Shown piece after piece: positions 6,989 to 13,449 of a DNA stretch of 24,780 nucleotides (the first letter of the stretch is position 1; each line of letters opens with the position of its first letter). A program made the position numbers and the translations under genes. Under the pieces are notes generated by a model. That model worked only from the letters and a program-made list of their open reading frames with translations. It was not told where the DNA came from and ran no database searches. This DNA is from Clostridia bacterium (GTDB lineage: Bacteria; Bacillota; Clostridia; Lachnospirales; WQUN01), in NCBI GenBank assembly GCA_025997155.1, contig BNUF01000015.1:1-24780 (forward strand), read 5' to 3'.

Positions 6989-8041
6989 CTAAATCAAGTC
7001 CGCTTTGAGGGCGTTTTGGAATTTGAGGACGCTGGCGCGGAGCTGCCCGCAGGCGGCGTTTATCTCGTCGCCGCCGCTTCGTCTCGCGGTGACGTTTACG
7101 CCGCCGTTTTTGAGGAGTTTGATAAAGCGGGCGGTGTTTCTGCTTTTTTGGAGTTCCGTGCCGCTGTGTTTGTTGAGGGGAAGCACGTTGACGTGGGCGA
7201 GTTTCCCGCGCAGGAGTTTCGCGAGCTCCTTTGCGTCCCTGTCGTCGTCGTTCACGCCGTCCATAAGCGTGTATTCGTATGTCACGCGCCGCCCCGTGGT
7301 TTTCGCGTAGCCGTCGGCGGCGGCGATAAGCTCCGCGACGGAATACGTTTGCGCTATCGGCATAATACTCTGGCGTTTGTTGTCAAAAGGGCTGTGGAGG
7401 GAAACGGCAAGGTTGATTTGGAGTTTTAGCTCCGCCATTTGCCGTATTTGCGGAACAAGCCCGCAGGTGGACACGGTTATGTGCCTTGCCCCGATATTTC
7501 GCCCGTCGGACGAATTTATGATACCGATAAATTTAAGGAGGTTGTCGTAATTGTGCAGGGGTTCGCCGCCGCCCATAACGACAATGTTGTTTACGGGTTC
7601 GCCGCTGTCCTTATAGATTTCGTAAATCTGGGCGCACATTTCCCCCGCCGAGAGGTTGCGCGTAAGCCCGCCAAGGGTTGACGCGCAAAACGAACAGCCC
7701 ATAGCGCAGCCGATTTGTGACGACACACATACAGTATTCCCATAATCGTGCTTTAGCAATACACCCTCAAGAAAATGTCCGTCGTGCGTCTCATAGCCGT
7801 ATTTTACCGCGTCGCCGCCCGACAGAGTTTTTTTGGTAATATTAAGCGAACGGAGCGGAGCTTTTTCCGAAAGAGTCCGCCTAAGCCCTATCGAAACGTT
7901 AGTCATTTCGTCATAATTCTTGCACCCGCTCTTGTGCAGCCACGAAAAAATCTGTGAGGCGCGGAAACTCTTTTCCCCGAGAGTTACCAAAAACGCGCCG
8001 AGTTCCGCCATGGTCATTGAAAGTATGTCGTTTTCGTCCAT
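6989..8041 (-). CDS. rlmN: Dual-specificity RNA methyltransferase RlmN
   Basis: A radical SAM enzyme that adds a methyl to C2 of A2503 in 23S rRNA and of A37 in some tRNAs. The 350-residue product has an N-terminal helical RNA-binding part (1-95), the 4Fe-4S binding CAMGCSFC (Cys112, Cys116, Cys119) and the SAM-binding MGGGEPL (the usual form is MGMGEPL). Cys331 in NAACGQL is the methyl-carrying or resolving cysteine. I start it at ATG 8041 because GAGGTGA lies 5 bases before it; a longer frame begins 33 bases upstream but would overlap rsmB and lacks a ribosome site. Gap to rsmB is 13 bases, so the two are co-transcribed. In some bacteria RlmN also affects sensitivity to ribosome-targeting compounds. 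Confidence 0.96.
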   Translation of the reverse strand: MDENDILSMTMAELGAFLVTLGEKSFRASQIFSWLHKSGCKNYDEMTNVSIGLRRTLSEKAPLRSLNITKKTLSGGDAVKYGYETHDGHFLEGVLLKHDYGNTVCVSSQIGCAMGCSFCASTLGGLTRNLSAGEMCAQIYEIYKDSGEPVNNIVVMGGGEPLHNYDNLLKFIGIINSSDGRNIGARHITVSTCGLVPQIRQMAELKLQINLAVSLHSPFDNKRQSIMPIAQTYSVAELIAAADGYAKTTGRRVTYEYTLMDGVNDDDRDAKELAKLLRGKLAHVNVLPLNKHSGTELQKSRNTARFIKLLKNGGVNVTARRSGGDEINAACGQLRASVLKFQNALKADLI

Positions 8042-8046
8042 TATCT

Positions 8047-8053
8047 TCACCTC
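8047..8053 (-). promoter_or_regulatory. rlmN ribosome binding site (decides the start)
   Basis: GAGGTGA on the minus strand ends 5 bases before ATG 8041 and overlaps the region just after the rsmB stop. It supports the shorter rlmN start over the upstream in-frame ATG near 8074. Confidence 0.75.
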
Positions 8054-8054
8054 A

Positions 8055-9344
8055 TTAGTTATGTACCCGTACAAACATTTTGCTGTAAAATCCGTCAGAG
8101 TCGTATATATGGGGTTGTATCAGAGTTTCACGATGGGTGTCCTGAAATCCGCCTATCTCGTTCAGTATAAAATCGTCGTGTCCTTGGTTTTCGGGATATG
8201 TGATCGTGCAGGCGCAGTACAGGAGAATCCCGCCGCGCTTGACGTATTTCGCGCAGTTCTTAAGCATAGCGCGTTGTGTTTTCGCCAGCGTCTGTACGTC
8301 GTCGGGTTTTCTGTTAAATTTTATATCAGGTTTTTTCCGCAAAAGCCCAAGCCCCGAGCAAGGCGCGTCCACCACCACTATATCGAACGCCTCGAAAAAA
8401 TCCCCGCTAAACTTAGCCGCGTCCATATTCAGAACGTTTATGTTGTCAAGCCCCAGACGCGCCGCGCCCTCACGCACCCGCTCAAGTTTGTTTTCGTATA
8501 TGTCGCAGGCGGTTATCTCCCCTTTCGGGTACAGCTGCGCCAAACGGAAGGATTTCCCGCCGGGAGCGGCGCAGGCGTCGAGGATTTTCGGGGCGTTCGG
8601 GACGTCCCCGAATTTATACGGCATATCGGCGGCAATCGACGCGGAAACGTCCATTACGTGGAAAAGCCCGTCCTTAAACGATTGTATCTCCGAGATTGCG
8701 GCGTTTTCTATTTTAAGAGTGTTCGGGCTTGCGTCCGTTTTTGAGACGAGTGCGCCCTCGCCCTCTAGAATCCTTGTAAGTTCCTCCGCGTCGGTTTTTC
8801 GCGTGTTCACGCAAATGTATATATTCGGGCGTTTCGCGTACTCTTCGCAAATTTTTTCCACAAACGCGAAGCCGTCCCCGCGCGAAAGCCAAAGGTCGAT
8901 AATCCAGATGGGCATAGAGTATTTTACGGCGATATATTCCTTTTTGTCTTGCGGAAGCTTAGTGTTCCCCTTGTCCGCCGACACCTTCCGCAGTACCGCG
9001 TTCACAAACCCCGCGTTTTGCGGCTCGCGTCTTTTCACGATATCCGTCGCCTCGTTGCACGCCGCGTAATCGGGTATCTTGTCGGCGAAACAAATCTGAT
9101 ACACCGCCACCCTAAGCAGATTCTTAACAAACCTCTTCGGGGACTTGCTCACAAATTTCGATAACACATAGTCTATATATATCAGGTTGCGTATAGTCCC
9201 GTTGACGAGTTCCGTCACAAGATGCTTTTGTATTCCCGAATAACCTGACGCGTCAAGGGTTCTCTTTAGTATGGCGTTATTGTGCGTGCCGTTAAGGACT
9301 TCCGTCAAGATATCGACGGCGGTTTCCCTTTCGTTTTTGCCCAT
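8055..9344 (-). CDS. rsmB: 16S rRNA m5C967 methyltransferase RsmB
   Basis: Methylates C5 of C967 in 16S rRNA using SAM. The 429-residue length is typical. An N-terminal NusB-like helical domain (about 1-130, with NAVLRKV) is followed by the Rossmann methyltransferase domain. The SAM-binding motif I is DACAAPGGK (about 252-260), motif IV VDAPCSGLG carries one active-site Cys, and motif VI (LLYCACTITYPEN) carries the second. Both cysteines of the m5C mechanism are therefore present. ATG 9344 has AGGTGG upstream. It is the first gene of the leftward operon. The usual upstream partners in Firmicutes (fmt, def) are absent; instead it faces ddl across a shared promoter region. Confidence 0.95.
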   Translation of the reverse strand: MGKNERETAVDILTEVLNGTHNNAILKRTLDASGYSGIQKHLVTELVNGTIRNLIYIDYVLSKFVSKSPKRFVKNLLRVAVYQICFADKIPDYAACNEATDIVKRREPQNAGFVNAVLRKVSADKGNTKLPQDKKEYIAVKYSMPIWIIDLWLSRGDGFAFVEKICEEYAKRPNIYICVNTRKTDAEELTRILEGEGALVSKTDASPNTLKIENAAISEIQSFKDGLFHVMDVSASIAADMPYKFGDVPNAPKILDACAAPGGKSFRLAQLYPKGEITACDIYENKLERVREGAARLGLDNINVLNMDAAKFSGDFFEAFDIVVVDAPCSGLGLLRKKPDIKFNRKPDDVQTLAKTQRAMLKNCAKYVKRGGILLYCACTITYPENQGHDDFILNEIGGFQDTHRETLIQPHIYDSDGFYSKMFVRVHN

Positions 9345-9377
9345 TATTCTGCCACCTATTTATAAGATTTTGTTAAT

Positions 9378-9406
9378 ATTATATTATAATCAAGAATATT
9401 TTACAA
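9378..9406 (-). promoter_or_regulatory. Promoter of the rsmB-rlmN-prpC-prkC-rsgA-rpe operon
   Basis: On the minus strand TTGTAA (9401-9406), a 17-base spacer and a perfect TATAAT (9378-9383). The leader to ATG 9344 is about 25-30 nt. Its -35 occupies the same bases as the -35 of the opposing ddl promoter. Confidence 0.65.
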
Positions 9407-9429
9407 GGCTATTTTATATATGCTATAAT
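9400..9429 (+). promoter_or_regulatory. ddl-murI promoter
   Basis: TTTACA (9400-9405), an 18-base spacer and a perfect TATAAT (9424-9429) preceded by TGC (extended -10). Transcription would start near 9436, giving a leader of about 30 nt. It diverges from the rsmB promoter with fully overlapping -35 bases. Confidence 0.7.
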
Positions 9430-9466
9430 AAACCAAAAACAATAGTTTGCCAAACAGAGGTGCAAT

Positions 9467-10528
9467 ATGAAAAACGTGGCGGTAATATTCGGCGGGCGCT
9501 CAAGCGAACGGGAGGTGTCGAAACTTTCGGCGGCTACCATAATCGGGGCGTTGCCTCCCGAGCATATAAACGTACTTCCGATATACATAACGGAGGACGG
9601 CGACTGGCTTTTTTATGACGGTTCGCCCGACCGCGCCGTCGGTATCGCGTGGGATAAACTGGGAACGCCCGTGACTCTCGACTGCGGGCGGCGCGGCGGC
9701 GGGCTTTTGCGGATTGCGGGGGAGAAAACTCGTCCGATTAAGGTGGACGTTATATTTCCCGCTCTCCACGGAAAAAACGGAGAAGACGGCGTTTTGCAAG
9801 GGGTTTTTGAGACGGCGGGGATTCCGTATGTGGGGTGCGGCGTTCGCTCTTCGGCGGTCTGTATGGACAAAGCGTTCACAAAGGCAATCATAGCGCGGGA
9901 GGGCGTTAAACAGGCGGCGTATCTTTCGTTTCGCGAGAGGGAGCTGACTGACGACAAACTTGACGCTAACCTTAAACTTATCAAAGAAAAAATCGGGTAT
10001 CCTTGCTATGTAAAGCCCTCTTCGGGCGGCTCGTCTATCGGGATTTCGCGCGCAGCTACAAAATCGTCTCTCGCAAAGGCTATTAACGCGGCTCTTGACT
10101 ATGACGACAAAATCGTCGTCGAGAAGGAAATCAAGGGGCGGGAGTTTGAATGCGCGGTGCTAAGCCGCGGCGATTCGCTTATCGTCTCGGCGGTGGGGGA
10201 AGTTTTGTCGGCGACAAAATTCTACGACTATTCGGCAAAATATGAGAACAGCGCGTCCCGCACGCAAATCCCCGCCGACCTCCCCGAAGAAGTTTCCGAA
10301 AAAATGCGGGAGACCGCCGCGCTCATATTTAACGCGCTTGACTGCGGCGGACTTTCACGGGTCGATTTTTTCTACGACGGAGAGCTCTACTTCAACGAGA
10401 TAAACACTATGCCCGGGTTCACGGTGATAAGTATGTACCCCCTTCTTTTGGCACACGCGGGCGTTACGACAGAAGAACTGCTCCTCTCTCTGATAGACGA
10501 CGCCGAAAGGCGGTTCGCCAATGGATAA
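9467..10528 (+). CDS. ddl: D-alanine--D-alanine ligase
   Basis: Joins two D-alanines using ATP to make the dipeptide end of peptidoglycan precursors; cytoplasmic ATP-grasp enzyme. The 353 residues include the N-terminal FGGRSSEREVS (Glu15, substrate amino group), KPSSGGSSIGIS (about 184-195, ATP/phosphate loop), the omega loop FYDYSAKY, and FNEINTMPGFT with metal-binding Glu and Asn. The tyrosine in the omega loop is the form seen in true D-Ala:D-Ala ligases, not in D-Ala:D-Lac or D-Ala:D-Ser resistance enzymes. The ribosome site is AGAGGTG before ATG 9467. Its stop overlaps murI by 8 bases. Confidence 0.97.
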   Translation: MKNVAVIFGGRSSEREVSKLSAATIIGALPPEHINVLPIYITEDGDWLFYDGSPDRAVGIAWDKLGTPVTLDCGRRGGGLLRIAGEKTRPIKVDVIFPALHGKNGEDGVLQGVFETAGIPYVGCGVRSSAVCMDKAFTKAIIAREGVKQAAYLSFRERELTDDKLDANLKLIKEKIGYPCYVKPSSGGSSIGISRAATKSSLAKAINAALDYDDKIVVEKEIKGREFECAVLSRGDSLIVSAVGEVLSATKFYDYSAKYENSASRTQIPADLPEEVSEKMRETAALIFNALDCGGLSRVDFFYDGELYFNEINTMPGFTVISMYPLLLAHAGVTTEELLLSLIDDAERRFANG

Positions 10529-11321
10529 ACGCCCCATCGGGATTTTTGACAGCGGGGTAGGCGGGCTTACTGTGGTCTCGGAGTTCCTTAAAATTTTGCC
10601 CGCGGAGGAAATCATATATTTCGGGGACACCGCAAGAGTGCCTTACGGCTCGAAATCCAAGGAGATTGTCACAAAATACAGCACGCAGATTATGAATTTT
10701 CTCACGGAGAAGAACGTGAAATCCGTCGTAATCGCGTGTAATACGGTGAGTTCCAACAGCTACGCGGAGCTCGCGGCAAAGTTCGAGCTTCCGATTATCG
10801 AAGTCGTTTCGGCGGGGGCGAACGAGTGCGTGCGTACCACAAAAAACAACCGCGTCGGCGTAATCGGCACGGAACGCACGATAAAAAGCGGCGCGTATGA
10901 GAAATATATAAATGAAATAAACCCCGATATCTCCGTGTACTCAAAAGCTTGCCCGCTTTTTGTGCCGCTTGCGGAGGAGGGGTGGGTGAATAACAGCGTC
11001 TCCGCGATTACCGCCGAAATATACCTTCAGGAACTTATCGACAAGGATATTGACGCGCTCGTTCTGGGGTGTACCCATTACCCCCTTTTGCTGAACCAGA
11101 TTAACAAGGTTTGCGGGAGCGTAAGCGTCATAAACCCCGCGCAGGCGACCGCTCTGAAGATGAAATCCCTGCTTGACGAAAAACAGCTTTGCCGAAGCGG
11201 AAACGTCGCCCCCGCCCACTCTTTTTTTGTGAGCGACAATACGGGAAAATTCGGAAAAATATGTAATCTTGTGTTGCCGCGCAAATATGACGCGAAACTT
11301 GTGGATATAGAGGAATACTGA
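10521..11321 (+). CDS. murI: Glutamate racemase
   Basis: Converts L-glutamate to D-glutamate for the peptidoglycan stem peptide, without a cofactor. The 266-residue length is normal. The two catalytic cysteines are in place: Cys73 in ACNTVSSN and Cys184 in GCTHYPLL. The N-terminal IGIFDSGVGGLTV and the DTARVPYG segment bind substrate. ATG 10521 lies inside the end of ddl (8-base overlap), so the two cell-wall precursor enzymes are translated from one message and are probably coupled. Confidence 0.97.
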   Translation: MDKRPIGIFDSGVGGLTVVSEFLKILPAEEIIYFGDTARVPYGSKSKEIVTKYSTQIMNFLTEKNVKSVVIACNTVSSNSYAELAAKFELPIIEVVSAGANECVRTTKNNRVGVIGTERTIKSGAYEKYINEINPDISVYSKACPLFVPLAEEGWVNNSVSAITAEIYLQELIDKDIDALVLGCTHYPLLLNQINKVCGSVSVINPAQATALKMKSLLDEKQLCRSGNVAPAHSFFVSDNTGKFGKICNLVLPRKYDAKLVDIEEY

Positions 11322-11322
11322 T

Positions 11323-11637
11323 ATGATAACGGCGAACTGGGAAAATTTGGCATTATCCGTAAAAGACGGCGAAACGGAAGTGGCGGGCGGACTTCTTGAA
11401 ATAAAAGACGGCGAATACTATATCTCCTTTGAGGAGTATGAAACGGGGCAGGGTTTCGGCGACTTCGCGGCGCGTGTTTTGCTGCGCCGCGCTTTTGATA
11501 TGGGGGCGGGGACGCAATACGCCCTGACAAAAAAAGACGATACCGCGCTTTTCAAAAAACTGGGATTCTCCGAAATCTCACGGGAGGGTGATTTAGTCAA
11601 ATTGCGGCGTGTCGGAGATATCCTTGGCGACTGCTAA
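11323..11637 (+). CDS. Small GNAT-like protein of unknown function
   Basis: A 104-residue product whose ATG lies one base after the murI stop codon, so it is in the ddl-murI operon. I do not recognise a named family. The second half resembles the end of a GNAT acetyltransferase fold: a helix after GFGDFAARVLLRRAF, a strand YALTKK, then a FKKLGFSEISREGDLVKL ending like the common 'YxKLGF' strand. It lacks a clear acetyl-CoA loop (Q/RxxGxG/A), although GQGFGD at about 42-47 could be a degenerate form. It is shorter than most GNAT enzymes (140-200 residues). It may be a minimal acetyltransferase or a non-catalytic relative. No membrane segment or signal peptide. Function unknown. Confidence 0.75.
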   Translation: MITANWENLALSVKDGETEVAGGLLEIKDGEYYISFEEYETGQGFGDFAARVLLRRAFDMGAGTQYALTKKDDTALFKKLGFSEISREGDLVKLRRVGDILGDC

Positions 11638-11645
11638 AATTTTTC

Positions 11646-11674
11646 TTGCACTCCTATGATATTTATGTTATACT
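11646..11674 (+). promoter_or_regulatory. argS promoter
   Basis: TTGCAC (11646-11651), a 17-base spacer and TATACT (11669-11674). The predicted leader is about 36 nt, which is too short for a T-box; argS is therefore not under visible tRNA-sensing control. It starts directly after the small GNAT-like gene. Confidence 0.65.
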
Positions 11675-11700
11675 TTGAAGATAATTTAAATCGGTTACGC

Positions 11701-11708
11701 GGGGGGGG
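11701..11708 (+). promoter_or_regulatory. Run of eight G before argS, likely ribosome site
   Basis: Eight consecutive G bases end 8 bases before the TTG start and are the only purine-rich site there. Pairing of part of the run with the 16S rRNA tail is plausible. There is no ATG start with a better site close by. Confidence 0.5.
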
Positions 11709-11716
11709 TTGATATT

Positions 11717-13417
11717 TTGGATTTTCGGGTAAAAGTCGCGGAGAAACTGCGCGAAATCATTACTGAAATAGGTTTTGACGAAATAAATCAGATGATTGAG
11801 ATTCCTCCCGATTCCCTCCTTGGCGACTTTGCGTTCCCGTGTTTCAAACTTGCGAAAGTTTTACGCAAGCCTCCCGCCGTTATCGCGGGGGAGATTGTGT
11901 CGGGGTTTGCGCCTTGTGAGACTGTTGAGCGGGCGGCGCAAGTCGGGGCGTATGTGAATTTCTTCCTTAACAGGGAGCTTGTCGCGAAAACGGTTATACG
12001 GGAAATTTTGGAGCAACAGGAAGAATATGGCAAAAGCGGAATCGGCGGCGGCGCGACAGTTCTTATAGACTACTCGTCGCCTAACATCGCGAAACCGTTT
12101 CATGTCGGGCATATCCCGACGACGGTTATCGGACACGCCCTGTACAATATTTATAAGCATCTGGGGTATAATACCATAAGTATAAACCACCTCGGCGACT
12201 GGGGTACTCAATTCGGCAAATTGATTACCGCGTACAAAAACTGGGGGAACGAAGAGGAAGTCGAGCAGGGCGGCGTGGCGGAACTTATGCGCCTTTATAT
12301 CCGTTTTCACGACGAAGCCGACAAGGACGCGTCCCTGAACGACACGGCGCGGGAATGGCTTGTCAAGATGCAAAACGGGGAAGAGGAAGCTATCGCCCTC
12401 TGGAAATGGTTCAACGACATAAGCCTGTACGAGTACAAAAACAACACGTACAAGCGTCTGGGGATAGACTTTGACTACTACACGGGGGAGAGTTTCTACA
12501 ACGACAAAATGTCCGCCGTGTCGGACGAACTTCGGGAAAAGGGATTGCTTACGCTAAGCGAAGGAGCGTCTATCGTCGATTTGTCGGCGTATAATATGCC
12601 GCCTTGCCTTATCCTGCGGAGCGACGGCGGGACGCTTTACCCCACGCGGGATATTGCCGCCGCCTTTTACCGTCAAAAAACCTATAATTTCGACAAGGTT
12701 CTTTATGTCACCTGTATGGACCAAAGCCTGCATTTCGCGCAATGGTTCAAGGTAATCGAGCTTATGGGATACGACTGGGCGAGCAAACTCGTACACGTCC
12801 CGCTGGGGCTTATCAATTTCTCGGAGGGCAAACTCTCGACGAGAAAGGGCAACGTGATTCTCCTTGACGACGTGCTAAACGACGCGGTATCGAAAACGCG
12901 GGGCATAATCGAGGAGAAAAACCCGAATCTGGCGGACAAGGACGAAATCGCCGAGAGTGTCGGCGTCGGCGCGGTCGTGTTTAACAACCTCTACAACAGC
13001 CGAATCAAGGACGTTTCTTTCTCGTGGGAGCGTGTGCTTAGTTTTGAGGGGGAGAGCGGGCCCTATGTCCAGTACACCCATGCGCGAGCGTGCAGTATCC
13101 TCAAAAAGGCGGATTTCACGCCGAAGGACTCTGTGGATTACAGCGTTTTGTCGGACGAGATACCCTCAGACGTTATCCGCGCCCTTTCCGCTTTCCCGCG
13201 AAAAATACTCGAGGTGTCGGAGACGAACGAACCCTGCGTTCTAAGCCGCGGGCTAATCGAAATCTGCCAGTCCTTCAACAAGTTCTACAACAGCCAAACC
13301 GTCCTCACAGACGATGAAAACATAAGAAACGCCCGCCTCACTCTCGTTTATTGCGTGAAAACGGTGCTTGCGCTGGGGCTTAAACTTTTGGGGATAAAAT
13401 CCCCTGAAAATATGTAA
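11717..13417 (+). CDS. argS: Arginyl-tRNA synthetase
   Basis: Charges tRNA-Arg with arginine; cytoplasmic class I synthetase. The 566 residues show the N-terminal Add-1 domain (1-105), SSPNIAKPFHVGHIP with the HIGH-type motif HVGH (about 129-132), INHLGDWGTQFG typical of ArgRS, the KMSKS-equivalent LSTRKGNVI (about 377), and the DALR anticodon-binding domain near the C-terminus (YTHARACSI onwards). I choose TTG 11717 as start because the residues after it (DFRVKVAEK) align with how ArgRS begins and the next Met is 25 codons inside the Add-1 domain. It has its own promoter. No terminator is obvious after it; a short GGGGAT/ATCCCC hairpin at 13390-13404 lacks a T-run. Confidence 0.96.
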   Translation: MDFRVKVAEKLREIITEIGFDEINQMIEIPPDSLLGDFAFPCFKLAKVLRKPPAVIAGEIVSGFAPCETVERAAQVGAYVNFFLNRELVAKTVIREILEQQEEYGKSGIGGGATVLIDYSSPNIAKPFHVGHIPTTVIGHALYNIYKHLGYNTISINHLGDWGTQFGKLITAYKNWGNEEEVEQGGVAELMRLYIRFHDEADKDASLNDTAREWLVKMQNGEEEAIALWKWFNDISLYEYKNNTYKRLGIDFDYYTGESFYNDKMSAVSDELREKGLLTLSEGASIVDLSAYNMPPCLILRSDGGTLYPTRDIAAAFYRQKTYNFDKVLYVTCMDQSLHFAQWFKVIELMGYDWASKLVHVPLGLINFSEGKLSTRKGNVILLDDVLNDAVSKTRGIIEEKNPNLADKDEIAESVGVGAVVFNNLYNSRIKDVSFSWERVLSFEGESGPYVQYTHARACSILKKADFTPKDSVDYSVLSDEIPSDVIRALSAFPRKILEVSETNEPCVLSRGLIEICQSFNKFYNSQTVLTDDENIRNARLTLVYCVKTVLALGLKLLGIKSPENM

Positions 13418-13449
13418 AATACACGACTCGAAGAAAGGAATATTCAGCT

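Noticed and set aside
8200..9069. Long plus-strand open frame of 289 codons opposite rsmB
   Set aside because: It mirrors the rsmB coding frame, has no ribosome site, and its translation shows no known domain; a shadow of a GC-skewed codon pattern.
9467..10528. Ddl as a vancomycin-resistance type ligase
   Set aside because: The omega loop carries the YDYSAKY tyrosine of ordinary D-Ala:D-Ala ligases, and no vanH/vanX-like genes are adjacent.
11638..11716. T-box or other riboswitch before argS
   Set aside because: The leader after the promoter is about 36 nt, far too short for a T-box, and has no specifier or antiterminator elements.
13390..13404. GGGGAT-AAA-ATCCCC hairpin at the end of argS as a terminator
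   Set aside because: It lies inside the coding sequence and has no T-run after it.
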